Source: Balanoglossus misakiensis (taxonomy: Eukaryota > Hemichordata). From it: a stretch of DNA of 64,000 nt. Numbering within the stretch: position 1 is the stretch's first letter; each line of letters starts with the position of its first letter. A program made the position numbers and the translations under genes. The notes beneath the pieces are model-generated. The model ran no database searches. It saw nothing but the letters and a program-made list of their open reading frames with translations, and was not told the origin of the DNA. Of the stretch, positions 1 to 12,443 are shown in pieces. The DNA is taken from positions 2,790,001-2,854,000 of the forward strand of contig CM082579.2 in NCBI GenBank assembly GCA_040954595.2, given 5' to 3'.

Positions 1-178
1 CAAATAACTTCCACCTAAACAAGCAGCTTCTGCAAAACAACGATGGTGGCTTAAGCCAAAAAGTACAAGGAGTGCTTGAGAGATGTTTATTCCCTCTCTC
101 TGAAAATCAGACGACCCCTGAAGGGTAATTCCAAGTTGCACGAAATGACTACAGATGGTGTAATGTTGGGATACTTGC
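1..178 (-). other. PLAC8-like gene: sequence downstream of exon 3 (intron or 3' exon)
   Basis: Read on the minus strand, this follows the third PLAC8-like coding exon. Reading straight through from that exon meets an in-frame TAG at 149-151 after a few more residues. A good acceptor (pyrimidine-rich tract ending in TTTTGCAG) lies at 30-31, so positions 1-29 could be the beginning of another exon. None of the joins I tried gives a convincing continuation of the PLAC8 family's C-terminal half, so that part probably lies off the left edge. Confidence 0.35.
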
Positions 179-318
179 ATGGATGTTATGCTGGGTTCTG
201 ATCTTGGTCCTCAAGACGAGAGCAGAGTTGAAGATGCAACACGGGCCACAGGGGCTCTCGTCTGCACGATTCCACAAATGCATCTCGTAGCACAGGGGGA
301 AGAATGTCACCAAACAGC
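179..318 (-). CDS. PLAC8/cornifelin-like protein, coding exon 3 (partial gene)
   Basis: This exon encodes the last two bases of Cys69 and residues 70-115 of a small cysteine-rich protein of the PLAC8 family (Pfam PLAC8; relatives include cornifelin, placenta-specific 8 and plant cell-number regulators). The translation contains FFPLCYEMHLWNRADESPCG and then a CC pair, ending with ALVLRTKIRTQHNIH. This matches the family pattern of paired cysteines, an Asp-Glu before a Pro-Cys, and an R-x-x-x-R-x-x-x-x-I segment just before the usual Gly-Ser. The acceptor is TTCATTCGCAG at 319-320. The phase-1 join to exon 2 restores a cysteine exactly, which is strong support. The donor is odd: the best match is a GC-AG type site (GCAAGT, GC at 177-178). 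The alternative is a weak GT at 173-174. Biochemical function varies within the family and is not predictable here. Confidence 0.78.
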
Positions 319-543
319 CTGCGAATGAAAGATGCTTCAGTCAATATTTTTGTATAGGTGTACTCCCCCGATGAAGGTTCTTTTTTATACTTTCATGTGC
401 CTTGTTGCATTCTAAAAGCGCCATTGCAGAATTCAGGAGCGATCTTGTCGAATGAGGTATCGTTCTCTCGAACTGCCAGTTACTGCATCTTCATCTGTTG
501 TCGTGGTGATTGTGGTGGTAGTCGTCGTCGATGATGATGATGA

Positions 544-574
<31 letters not shown>

Positions 575-741
575 CTAACTGACGTGTGTTTTAATACAAA
601 AAACTTATCACTGACAATGGTTAGAATATACTCGGTAATCATTACAACTTCACCACGCCAAGCCACGCCATCATGCCACGCCCCACCCCCACACAGTGTT
701 ACACAAATTAATCTCACGAGAACTTGATATATATTACTCAC
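319..741 (-). other. PLAC8-like gene, intron between exons 2 and 3
   Basis: This 423-nt intron starts with a canonical GTGAGT donor (minus strand, 740-741) and ends with CAG at 319-320. It contains the GAT/GTT microsatellite and no other feature I can support. The long open frames on both strands here are only products of that repeat. Confidence 0.7.
519..574. repeat. Compound trinucleotide microsatellite (GTC, GAT, GTT)
   Basis: A few GTC units are followed by about five GAT units and about ten GTT units. It lies inside a PLAC8-like intron. On both strands it creates artificial poly-Asp/Val or poly-Thr/Ser open frames, which I do not count as genes. Confidence 0.95.
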
Positions 742-859
742 AGCTGGTCATATCATTGAAGCATGCGCACAGTTCACTAGACCACGCACGAGGTCCTTGT
801 TGTTGGGCGGGCGCAGGCTGCTGAATGACAACCGTTGTGTTATGTTGGGTTGACGATAC
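742..859 (-). CDS. PLAC8/cornifelin-like protein, coding exon 2
   Basis: This exon encodes residues 30-68 and the first base of Cys69. A Gln/Pro-rich linker (QQPAPAQQQGPR) leads into the start of the PLAC8 domain, read as AWSSELCACFNDMTS. The W-S-x-x-L-C-x-C-F-x-D signature is the diagnostic N-terminal block of PLAC8/cornifelin proteins. The acceptor is AATCAG (AG at 860-861) and the donor is canonical GTGAGT. The entry phase is 0 and the exit phase is 1; both agree with the flanking exons. The Cys-rich region is expected to continue in exon 3. Confidence 0.8.
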
Positions 860-1714
860 CTGATTGAATTTAAGTTTTAATAAAAAGATTGAGAAAGAAA
901 ATAAAGACTGAGGAAAAAATACATGAAAGTGACGAACCTTCGACGAATAGATGAAAAATAATTCCCGCCCAAAATTAACGTAAACAGCAGTCATGAGTAG
1001 TTTTGCTTACTTTCGTTTTGTGAATGCAGTAGGCCTACGCAATATAGTTATTTGAAAGCATCGGGCTTACTAATTTACATGTGTATAGCTAAGCGCTTTC
1101 CGCGTGGGCTATGTAATGTATTGATTTCACTTCTAGTATTCCGAAATATAGCATAACCTTTGAGATTCCCACATTTTAAAACACAAATTTTTTCGTTAAC
1201 AATAGCCAAACCCTCAACGATTGTGCAAGTCTTTGAAAGTCTTTTGAAAAAACTCACGAATCAGGCTTGGCATCTTTCATAGTTTTTCTATCAATCATAA
1301 ATATCGACGCTGTCCAAAAGACGATCTGAATTTACATCTACTTTTTCTCGGTAACGATAGCATGTTTTAGTTCTTGGTACGGAGTGGTTTTGACTGTAAA
1401 CATATATCACGACTTGCCTTTTATAGTTGTGTCAATACCTAGAATTTATAGATGTTGACATAAGTAACTGGCGCACCAATAAATATAACACGAACAAACA
1501 ATGGCCTTAGAATTGTTTTAGGTCAAGAAATGAAAAGAAACGATTCTGTATTTTAAAGTTTACGAGACCTGTTATCATAAAACTCGCACAAGTATGCTGG
1601 TGATTATACTGTTGGTTGGTTAAAACTGCCACTGTAATAATCATTTGCACATGCATATTATATACAGCCAATAGTTGACAAAATCTTTGACATTGAAAAA
1701 ATTGCTGTACTTAC
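860..1714 (-). other. PLAC8-like gene, intron between exons 1 and 2
   Basis: This 855-nt intron is bounded by a canonical GTAAGT donor (GT at 1713-1714 on the minus strand) and the CAG acceptor at 860. It is AT-rich, and I see no repeats or extra exons in it. Confidence 0.7.
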
Positions 1715-1801
1715 AGGTTGTTGTTGTACCGGTGGTTGGTACTGTACCGGTGGTGGGTCGTACATAGGAGTATCGAACTGGTTAAACTGTTTGGGATCCA
1801 T
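1715..1801 (-). CDS. PLAC8/cornifelin-like protein, first coding exon with start codon
   Basis: The ATG at 1801-1799 sits in a near-ideal Kozak context (GTCACC before it, G after it). It encodes 29 residues: MDPKQFNQFDTPMYDPPPVQ, then a short Tyr/Pro/Gln-rich tail ending QQQP. Proline- and glutamine-rich N-termini of about this length are common ahead of PLAC8 domains in animal proteins. The exon ends in phase 0 at a perfect GTAAGT donor. Six bases upstream of the ATG is a strong acceptor (T-run then AG at 1808-1809 on the minus strand). The 5' UTR therefore probably begins in a separate non-coding exon at higher coordinates, which I could not place. Confidence 0.78.
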
Positions 1802-2363
1802 GGTGACCTAAAAAAACAAATTCGAAGTGGTTGAGATGTTCGTCGACTGGCACAATGTACCTGTAGGATTTTTAAAACGAAGCGAATTCCTGTTCTATCT
1901 CTAAAGTTGCAAGCACGCTAGTAAATATCATATAAGAGGCCACTTCACGCTCACTAAAATTTTATTTCTTTTTCGCATTTCGCACCCGTAAAGAATGTTT
2001 ATCTCACTGCAAAAACTTTTCTGTCGCCAATTGCATCAGCGTAAGGGGACAAACTCAATTCGACGCCATAATGTGCTACATGTATTAGAATGAAAGTAGG
2101 AATTTCTAATGAGCCTCTGGTGGTAGAAACTCGAGAAGTTTATTTGCGGGGGAGACCGAGGACATTTGACACCACCAGCAATCAGTATGCAAGTGGTGAA
2201 GTCAGCGAATGTTAGGAAACCAGACATGTATACCCTGCACCACAAGGCTTTGTCCGGGCGTTGACTTCATCTACGCCCTATTTTTAAAATAATGCAGTAT
2301 TAACTCTGATGCAGTCGGTTTGAGTGCGATTTCGACGTTTATATGACAACAGGCAGGAAAGCA

Positions 2364-2376
2364 GGGGGGGGGGGGG
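2364..2376. repeat. Homopolymer G tract (13 G)
   Basis: An uninterrupted run of 13 G. It is one of five G or C runs of 13-15 bases in the window. Confidence 0.95.
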
Positions 2377-5300
2377 TTCACACACACTAAAAATGAATGC
2401 TTTGTTACTGGGACACTGTGACCCAAATGCGTTGTGTATAAGTATACACAATGCCTGTGAAATAACCCAGACAACCTTGCCTCAAAGTACATGTAGGTCG
2501 GTCACTGGGCAAACGTCCTTTTCAAAATGAAAGCTGTAATAAACCTTGTGTTACATGCAAAACAGCATCTCTTTCTCGTTTCACGGCTATTCGAAACAGA
2601 TGTGCCATGCAAAACAGTGCTGCCCTACTTTAAGAAAGTCACTTCAACTACCGAGTCTGAGAGTGCTCCTCCAACTTCTGAGATTTATGTGTGGAAGTAG
2701 ACTACACTTTCCAGCGAGCCGAGAAAAACCTGCGTCACGCAAAATGGTGTTATCGTTTGGACTTCCGAATTCCGAGAACGTTTCTCATCCAGTGCGTTCG
2801 AACATCATCAGAAATATAAAGCGAGTTGTGACAATATACCTGTTAGTAGATCTTGAGTGAGACGTTACCCCGTCTGAACTTGAAATGACCGCAGTAAGAC
2901 TCGGTACCTTTTATGCCAGGGGTTTTCAACGACGGGGCAGCTTTCTCTTCAAATATATTCATCGAAACACATACGTCACATAAATTTAACCAATGAGGTG
3001 GTGTGTTTTTAAACGATATACCCGCCAAACCTATTAATATGACTTTCAGTGCTCTAGAGCCTCGCCTTAAAAGCAAGCATGCGCAGCGTACTTATACCTG
3101 AAGAGCCATAAATACATCCATACATGCCGCACATTGTTTGTGCGGGTAAATAACTGACTAATGTAACTGCGTGTATATCCCAGCTCCTGGAAGTTTGACG
3201 TACAATCAATCTGATGAACTTAAAAGTAATGGCGATGTCTTTTACTTACGCAGTATTCTCTGTAGTATGAGGCGACAGCATAAGAGAATATCGCGAAGTA
3301 AAATACGTCGTCGTTCTCTACATTTACATTTTAATCAGATTGACGTACAATAAACTTTATAGCGTAGATTACTCTCTGGTTCCCGGCCCTCTGCGGTAGA
3401 AATGTGGTCGGAACCGTACCTCTCTTTGGATGGCGCCATCACGCGACAAACATTTTCGTTACTGGTGATATCTTACTAGTAGTTTGCCTCACGATTTTAC
3501 GTATGCAAGGGAACTGATTTTGGCGAATCGCGCTGCTAAAACTTTTAGTTTCACTCAAGGTTAATAATAAATTAAAGGAAAGGCATCTCCTTCCTGTCTT
3601 TTCCTTTCCTTTGTGCCGAAACAACTTTACACGTTTGTCTAAACTTTATTGTTGTTGTAAAGCAAAGTGATTTTCATTGTGTAATATCGCAGGAGCCTTT
3701 TCCCTGCTCTTCCTCCGGCCGGATATATCGTTCATATATCGTTGATAATCAAGCGAAGCCCCCGCGTTTTTTCTATGTGCTTTATTTCGTCCTAGTTTCC
3801 TCTGACCTTAACTTAAAACAATGTATGTCTATCCATGTATGCGCTGGTCCACGCTTTGACCATTCAAACGTCTATAACTGACGCGGAAGTAGTGTATAGA
3901 AGAGTCTCCTGAGACTCGTACACCGTCTCAGCAAAATGGCATCACAATAGAGAGTGCAGCAATGACGCATGTCTCCTACTGAAAATGGTCACTCAGCGTG
4001 TAAACTATTAGAGATGTGACCACGCATGTTAGTTTTAGCCCATTGACTTGGGAATACTGATCGATCATTTGAAGGCCAAATAAAAGCACAGTACCCACAT
4101 CACTCATTCTGCTCATGCGAGTGTAATTACCCAAGAAAGCGTCGCAAAAAGTTACAGGTTCCGTAATCTAGCCCAGCTATTCTTGATTTCTGAACAGCTG
4201 TGCGTTTCGAATTAAAAGTACATGTAATTGAATTGTTAATACACCAAAGCGGACCATTCCAAATCAAACACATCAGATATTCAATCTTATTTAATCGCCT
4301 CAGACGATATCAGGCCAAACAGGTGCACATTTAATCAAAACTATTGTACGTGTGATGCGATCGAGTCTTACATAATAATTCCTCGATGTCTCCGTCGAAA
4401 TTCCGTTTGGTTAGTCAAGGTCGGTTGCTCCAAGTTTGATATTACTGATCTCCATGGCGACCCACGAATCGCCTTCTGGTGTATTGAACCTGTTGAAATT
4501 ATGTTTGCACCTGTACATCAATGTCTACGCCATCTTGGCCAATCACGATGCTTGCTTCATGGAAAAGAACGTCCAATCACATGTGGTCCAATTCAGGTCA
4601 CCAGGTGCTTGGAACTATAGTACTAGGTTCAGATTCGCTTTCTCCGATGGTTCGAGCAAGAGACGTTAGAAGCCAAAGAAAACACCCTTGCTCTTGAAGT
4701 AGACCAAGATCAATGTTTCCATGGGCGTCATGTCGGTTATCGCAAGAAATCAACGACGACCCGTCAATTCATCCGCCATTTTTCTGAGTTAATTTTGGCA
4801 TTTCTTTCATTTCTTTCAACAGGTGCCATGATTTAGGCAGCGGTAGTGTGTGAAATGACCCGCTCGGCCGTCGTCACAGACCGTTGCCATAACACAATAC
4901 CTGTTAAATTGGCGACAGTCTGGTCTGAAAGCCACGGCATCAGTCTTGTGTCTGCCCCGGATGTTCCAGTAGAGGCGAAGCTGCCGACACCAGTGTTTTC
5001 CTTAGCCACGTCATTCGGTGGCAAACTGCGTGTCTATAACAACACAAGGACGGGATCGGCGCCCCGCAGTGTACTCAAACTAGACTCCACGTCTCGATGT
5101 CTTTATCTGGTGTCAACTAATCAAACGCTAGCTAAAATTGATTTTAAATTGATTTTAAAATATTTAAAATGCCAATGGTGATGGCGTTCTCAAAACACAT
5201 TCTTTCGATGCAAGCAGAGTGGTGGCGTTTAATAGAAATTTGTTGAAGACGACGTCAGACTGGTTTATTCATTGGAAGTGCCCCCGGGGGCTCGACAATC

Positions 5301-5499
5301 TCATCGTCGTGCACATCGCCCTGTGAACCAAGACCGAAGTGACTGCAATCTTTTCTCTGGCCAATCGGCTTATGTATCGAGGCAAACCGTAGAATCACAC
5401 TGCAAATAGTCGCCTAAAAAGAAAACGTGTTACAAACCACTCGTCAAACAAAGCCCTGTGTTTAAACTATCCACTGCGACCCTTCAGAGAACATTAAAC

Positions 5500-5749
5500 C
5501 AATAGAAATTATCATAGTTACATATGCTCGGCGCCGGCCGCCAGTCCGTTAGATCTTCGCCCGGGGTTTGGATAACTGCTTCGGTGCGTAGACGGGGAAA
5601 TGGTCAGACACGCCTCCGCCTCCAAGCGCAGTACCACCCCCAGATTGCCGATCAGAAGCCTACCGACTGTCGACTCCGCTGATCAAAACTGAGGGCTGCA
5701 TCTTCTCCTCTGAGCCAACAGTTGAGTCTGCTTCGGAAGTCCGCGGAAG
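5500..5749 (+). promoter_or_regulatory. CpG-rich block ending in a canonical splice donor: candidate promoter and non-coding first exon
   Basis: The stretch contains many CpGs (for example GGCGCCGGCCGCC near 5530). It ends with CCGCGGAAG followed by GTGAGTAA, a near-consensus plus-strand donor with GT at 5750-5751. I see no long open frame in it. A CpG-dense segment ending in a strong donor, upstream of a plus-strand gene whose coding exon appears to have a spliced leader acceptor at 14631, is what a non-coding first exon would look like. It could equally be a promoter for the minus-strand PLAC8-like gene, or unrelated. Confidence 0.3.
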
Positions 5750-7068
5750 GTGAGTAAATGGAGCGCTTCTTAGTGCCTTGTCTTTCCTAATTTATTATAT
5801 ATAGTGCTTAATTTAAAGTGCGTTGACGTTCGCACGCCAAGGTTTGGTAGAATCGACATTGCGAGAAAATCTTGGTCTTGATTTCATTCTGAGCCAGGAT
5901 GCCGATTGGATGGTACTTTCATGCCCACAAAACGAACGACGGAGTTTGTTTTGTTCGTTCGTTCGGATATCGTCTGCACGATAGTTAAGACGGGCAGATG
6001 GTTGATGATTTGAACCGATTATCATAGTTTCTTGTTTTCATCAACATAAATCTGAGATTAAATTCACGCCTATCGTCGAAAGCCTAACAAGCAATTAGAA
6101 GGCAGGTTGCCTTTCAGTTTAGCATGGGTCAAAATGATGTTTTCTTTAAGGATTTGAGCAAATATTCGGGTTACAGAGCCTGCGTACGACAGGCGATATT
6201 GACATGCCAGGGCAGACATTGCATAAGAACGTAAAGAGCGACAATTAAGTTTTTATTGGTCTATGCTTTTTTATTGGACTTCGCGAGCACTTGATCTAAA
6301 CGTTGTTTGTTTTCTGCAGCATTGCCCATCGTCTTTCGCGATATCAGTTTCAGATGTAAAGGCACTCATTTCTACGAACCCCAAAGAAAGATAGCTATCG
6401 GTAGATTGTAAACAATCTCAGGTGAAATATTGGATCGCTCTTAGGTACCCATTTCTTGTTGCTATATAAACAATTGTCTTGAAACCTGTTCAATCGTCTT
6501 GGGAGGGTCTCTTTTTACAAATAAAAATGAGGGGAGATCGCATTCGTTTTATCCAACGGGTGATTACGGGGGCTCGTTTTTTACGCTACAGTACGACGTC
6601 AAATTCACCCCCGCCCTTCCCTGTGACATCTGTGTCAGAGAGACAAGGAATTTTGCTTGCGACTGAGTTCCATAAAAACGAATAAACGCTTTGACGTTAT
6701 ATTGAGGGCGCTACAATTCCCCCATTTCTGTACACATGTGACCGACCCACTTCAAACAACATGCGACTCCAGGTAATGTGAGCCCCTTTTTCTTTGTACG
6801 TCACCGGTGACACAAAAACTAGACCCTATTTACAGTCCAGTCAGGTACTTGTTCCATGTTAACCAAAGTCCAATTGCAAGAATGTTAGGCACGCTGTCCA
6901 ATTGAAAGCACTTATAAAAACTCTTTGCCAAGCAATTAAAATTTAAATGAAAATTACCGGTCGGCTCGAATAGGTTGCGAGTCCTTGTAATTCCGAAAGA
7001 AATGAAACTTTGGCAAATAAAGAAACCACGTCGGCATGTTTGCTGTCAGCGGTCCTAGTGGTGGATTA

Positions 7069-7104
7069 GAGGTCGGCGTGATTCTCACAGGTGACGCCGG
7101 CCTC
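7069..7104. repeat. Short GC-rich inverted repeat
   Basis: The 11-base arms GAGGTCGGCGT and ACGCCGGCCTC pair at 10 of 11 positions around a 14-base loop. It has no terminator-type U tract and its function is unknown. Confidence 0.6.
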
Positions 7105-8639
7105 TATTTCTCTAATTGCGTAACCCTGGTGTCATCAATCGCGTAACAATACAACGGATGTGGTTTTGAAGCTGTTGTCCCACGCATATGGGATAATTTC
7201 TATACCATGACGTTTTTATCACTTGCTTTCAAGCGCTTCAATGTGCGCCGTTCAATGTGTGTCGATGCCCTCTCTCTCAGAATACCGCTACATGTCACTG
7301 TTGATAAGTTTCATCCCGTTAAGCAAACAGAAAGATTTTGGGTACATGTACATGTACTGCCATACTTATTGTCCTCGAGTGGAAAGTATTTCATTTTGTC
7401 CATAGAAATGATTTTGAAATGTCAGCAATTGCGATCACCTGTAAACATGGTAAAACAAAGAATACGACCATCCATGTTGCACGAACTCTAATTTCAAGAG
7501 CAGAAAAAAGGTACAAGACGCCGGGGCCCGCCGGGTGAGGGCGTTCACCTGTTGTGAATGTGCGTGGTCAAAGAAGCGTGTCTCCTTTCACTAATTAGCA
7601 GTAATTACACCACCTAGTCGTCGCCTAGACAATTGACTCGCCGTGCTAATGAAGATATGTCTATTTAATATAAAGTCTCATTAAAGCATGTACCCTCCAA
7701 TGGTGCCACCGTTGTACGATGCCACTTTTCAATGGTGGGGGCTTTTTTTGCAATGGCACAATTGGGTTATTGGTCTCCCTCGGTGTATGTATGGGACAAT
7801 ACCTTACAATCACTTGTGTAGGTGTTTTTCATTGGCTAATAAAGGGTTTATTTCCAGAGTGTATCGGTTATAGGCAATTGGAATACGAAATGTGTTCCGC
7901 CACGTTGTTTTGTTGGAATCGTTTGGCCATCGACCTATGATGGGTACGGGTCACTACAGTTGACATGTGATATTTTGAACGCGGTTCACCTCATCCACCC
8001 CCAAGCTACTTGTTTACCCCCAAAGAAATAGATATTTCACACATTTCGGTATTCGCAGTATTCTCCAAATATGCAAGAAATGCCCGGAGGTTTTACTTGA
8101 GAGGTCGTTGCGCCGTGGCAACTTGTAGTATTTCTGGTGTTCTGCGCTCTGACAACCTGAGTGTATAGGACTCACAACCCGTGTCTGTTCTGTGTGGGGG
8201 AATAGGCCGGTGGTTTTCTGTCAACATAGGGTGTCTGAATACACGAGCCGGGCCATACCAAAGTCCATTTCCATTGTGGTATATGTTGCAAAGTCATTCA
8301 TCAAGTACCAAAGCAAAGCAGGCGACCGTCGATTCCGTTCCGGCAAAGAAAGCGCCCTAAGCGGCCAATGAACGAACGGTTGGTGATAATTGGTCGAAGC
8401 GTGAGGGTCTTTGCCATGCCCCCCTTATTCTCCGCCACGCTCAATCATCATCCACTGTCATATACTACCAGCCAGTGATTATCTTTGCTGATGTACTATT
8501 ACACACTTTCCCGCTGCATTCTGGGACACACTAATTCCAACCACAGTCAATACCTATAGTGAGTATACAACTGTCTACTTCGGGGATAACATGGTAAAGG
8601 TGCCTGATTCAATTAAGATAACACACAGGCGCAGACAAT

Positions 8640-8714
8640 TTCACTTATCCGTTGATTTGATCATTACATAGTGGCTACGTTCGCGGTGATTGGCCATCGA
8701 CAGCTCTCTTCGAG
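8640..8714 (+). other. Candidate non-coding exon end with strong splice donor
   Basis: TTCGAG followed by GTAAGTCC gives a consensus plus-strand donor with GT at 8715-8716. An inverted CCAAT (GATTGG) lies just upstream near 8690. There is no coding potential. It is an alternative candidate for an upstream leader exon of the RhoGEF gene. The exon's left end is not defined. Confidence 0.2.
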
Positions 8715-11700
8715 GTAAGTCCACTCGATAAAGTTTTCGCTGCGTCTTGAGATTTTGTGCTCCACCCGGCGCGAGGCTTTAAAAGGCCACTCGGTGGACA
8801 TCTGAAGGTGAAGTTGATTTAATTCCGGACAATGGTCTATCAGTGAGTCAATGGTTGCGTGTTCCTAGGTTTCCGTAGTCACCGTGTCACGAGAAGTTAC
8901 AAAATCTACGACCATGTCGTCAAGTGTCCTGTCAACCGATTTTGTTTTGGTAAAATACATAAACAAGTCATGGAATAATAATGTTGGATGATAAATCAAT
9001 TAAGGGGGGACTTTCATTGACGTATGTTTTATTAACTTTCTGAACAGTTATATTCATGCCCGATGAATAATGTAGGAGAAATTGCCGAATGAATCGCACG
9101 TGGAATTTCGACTTTTTTAACGGACAGAAGGAGTCTTTTGGACTGCGCTTTGTGTAGTGATCAACAGGTGTTTACGAGTTGTTGGACGGTGAAGCTTTGA
9201 GCCAGACGTGTTGGTTAGTTTTCACTACAGCTATATAGCCGACATTCCATCGCCCATTGTCTCCCTGATTGCCATTCTGTCGCCCAAGGACAGGTACGCT
9301 TATGCATTCATACCGGCGGCAGAGTCTAGTACACGCGTGGTATGGTCACAAAAAAAGTTGAACGGAGTGCGCCTAGTTCATCCGTGTCCGTCTTTTCATA
9401 CAGATATGTCAGTTGGCTAATTCTGTCTCAAAGATATATGTTTCCTTATCGAAAGGCAGAGCGGGTGAAATAAATAAGCGTTTAACCCAAAGAGAACGTT
9501 TTAAAGAAAAAACATTTCAGAACATCCTGAAAAACAACGTCGATGCAGAAATAACAGAAATCGGCAAAGTCGTCAACAAGTGGGTTATATTGTGTAATGC
9601 GGTCTGAGCGATGATAGGAAGTCGGTGTATCCGACACAGAGTGGGATTGTTGTCGTCTGAATAGATTTCTTTTTAGTGTAGATTTTACACCTGATTGAAT
9701 ACGGGATAGAAACACATACTACAAAATTGAACATGCGTAGCGGAAGGAACTGAACGGAGACTGAACTCCCATGATAACCGCACGAAACGTGGTGAAGAAA
9801 TGCGACTGCCAGCGCATCACAATATCGGTTTTATAATACGTATTCCCTGTTATTAGCATGGTTAACGGCGAATCATAAAAGCTCGATTGGTCTGTATTAT
9901 TTGCGTGATTTCGGGTGAAAGCAATCCGATTTTAACATTAGTGAGTGGCTTTGTCCGTTAAAATAACTCAAGCAACGCCGACCGTAGCTGCAGTCACTGT
10001 TAACTGGATTTGGTGTCTCCTACCTTTACAAAAGCCCAAATCTGATGATTACGTATACAAGCGTTTACAAGTCAATTTTGTTACTAAACAAAAGGGGAGG
10101 GTTGTCGAGAAATCTCGCCCCTCCGAGGCTGGTTTTGATGTCTATTGTTTCGACAAATGAAAATCCTCATGTTGCCTGGTCGATCCGCTCCGTCATTGAA
10201 ATCGACAGACTAATTAAAACCCGATGAGCGTTTAACGTAAACAAGGCTCAGTGCAACCATGTCGTGTTCCTTTCAGATCAGTACAAACAACGGGGATGGG
10301 AGAATAAATTAGCGTTTCAGATCAGTCTCTCTGGTGTATCTTGTCCGTCGATAAATAAATACTGGGCATTTAGGGCATTGAAATCCATATAGTTGGCTAA
10401 TAAAGTAACGAATTTCATCGTTTCAGTAGAGTAAAATTATGGTAAACTTCGTTAGGGGAAATATCACCAGTGACTCTATAGAGTGCGAGCGAATGATAAA
10501 AGCAAAAACTTTCTTAGGTTACTTTGATATGTAATCATGGTGAAAAAGCCCCCTTCTCGAAACGCACAAACGCCCAATGTAAGAGATAACCTGAAGCGGT
10601 AAACACGAAATGGGTTAGACATTAACAGTTACCTGACGAACACGAGAGACATGGGGGACAGACAGACAGACCCACACGTGATGCAGACTAGAGCGACAGA
10701 CAGTCCTGACAGACAGAAGTGGCGCGTCGTCCTATTCCACTTGACGATGACATCATTTGTCAAGATAGGCTAGTTTAGTTGTGTGTATGAAACTGTCTTT
10801 TAGATGAGATACGCCATATATGCATTGTCTTAACTTTTGTCGATTGATCTTGTCAATTTAATTTTAATTAATATTGTTGTTTGTGAGGATATGAATCAGA
10901 TTTTGCAGATTTTTATGGAAAGCTTGGAAATTGTACATGTGTGTGTTATACTAGTATGTTTAATATGTTAAACTCGTATCCTCTACATAAACATTTTCAG
11001 TCTTTTAACACCTATGCCTAATGAATAATTTCACGCAGTTATCAAAACGTTGATGACCGTCATTACAGAATCAATTACTATAATCAGAAAATAATGTTAA
11101 ACATTTTAAGAATCTGGCAAAGCGGTTGTTCTGGTTAATTTATCATTTTGATAAGGATAGCTGTCAGATAAGGATTATCGGGATTACCAGCTACTAAACG
11201 CGCGCGCCTTATTAGATCTAAACGGTTTATCCTGACAACGGCATACCTGTCGTCTCAGTTTCAAGGCAGGTTTTGCTTTGCGGTTTTGTATGAAATTCTA
11301 GGTACGAATGTCATTGTGTCATAACGTTTTGTTTAAAACCAAATGCTATCGAAATTTATCGATTATTGTTCAAGTTCAGGGAGAGACATATGGCTGTTTG
11401 CCAAAAGAGTTATACCGGAAACGAAACTTCTCAGTTTTCACTGGAAATTTACCAATTGCTGACTTCCCGGATTGCGTGAAACCTTTTCACTGGAAAAAAA
11501 TCAACTATCCTTTGTGTCAACATTGTCAAGTCTATGGTACAAAAGGTGGCATAAGTTTTGGGACGTATTATTGTAAAAAATGTTTGGGCTTTCGTTTTTT
11601 CTTCACTTTTCTGTATAATCTGCCCCTGGGGGCGTCTATCAACAACAATGGTCATTGTCGTTTGAGGAGAGTATGCGCGAATCGGTTACACTGTAAGATT

Positions 11701-12433
11701 CGAAAGGCATAGAAAACGGTATGAACATAAAAGGAACTTGCTAAACTATAACTTGAAACATATAAAATCGAAAATCATATTTACAGCTGTGCGGATGCTC
11801 GATGCCAACAGTTTTTAGAAGCGCTGTCGCAAATGCAAGAGCACTCTGTCGCTGGAGACCATCCGATGACGGTACTGTTACAATTTACAATAGCCGGGAG
11901 CTTAGCTGCTCTCAGGTGACCGAAACGAAAGAAAACAAAACAAAACAAACACAACACAACACACACAGACGCCCAGGAAGACACAATAAAAACGAAAGAC
12001 AGAAAAGAAGGAGAGATAATCGTACTGGATATTCAAATTTGGATGCCCGTTTTTTTTGTTTTTCTCTCGCGCTCATTCAAGTGTACACTGACGAGTTATT
12101 GGAGACTTGCCACCGCGACTGGTCTTTGATGCGCCGTGTATCTCGTGTCCACTTATAAAGTTGTCTTTTGTTTTCTCTCGTCGTTACATCTACAAGAATC
12201 CCTCTCGATTATCTCAACCAACTTGCTTCCAGTAGTCAGGCATGCGTCAAACGATTCGCTGATAAATCATTCCTGTTTGTGAAGAAAGAAAGGCAGAAAT
12301 TCGCCAAGATGGCCACTTAATTTGCCCCCGTAATCAACCCTGTAAACACACAGGGAGGACACTTTTACAATAAATAAAAAGAAAAAGTCGTCCGAGTCCA
12401 TTGACCATCGCGACTTCGTCTGCATTGCCGTCT

Positions 12434-12443
12434 GGTCACGTGA
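12434..12443. promoter_or_regulatory. E-box (GGTCACGTGA)
   Basis: The core CACGTG flanked by GGT and A matches the preferred site of MITF/TFE/USF-type bHLH-zip factors. It lies 2.7 kb upstream of the RhoGEF start codon. Evidence is the motif match only. Confidence 0.3.

Noticed and set aside
1-29. Fourth PLAC8-like exon after the acceptor at 30-31
   Set aside because: The phase-0 join gives a stop after four residues, and the other join gives a sequence unlike the family. It is also too short to judge at the window edge.
433-741. Open frames on both strands with poly-Thr or poly-Val/Asp tracts
   Set aside because: They are produced by the GAT/GTT microsatellite inside a PLAC8-like intron.
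10655-10720. Regularly spaced GACAGACAG motifs resembling a repeat-spacer array
   Set aside because: Irregular simple repeat without equal spacers. It is eukaryotic microsatellite DNA, not CRISPR.
11308-11712. 134-codon Cys/Lys-rich plus-strand ORF
   Set aside because: No spaced Cys/His zinc-finger pattern or known domain. It is within the length expected by chance in this window.
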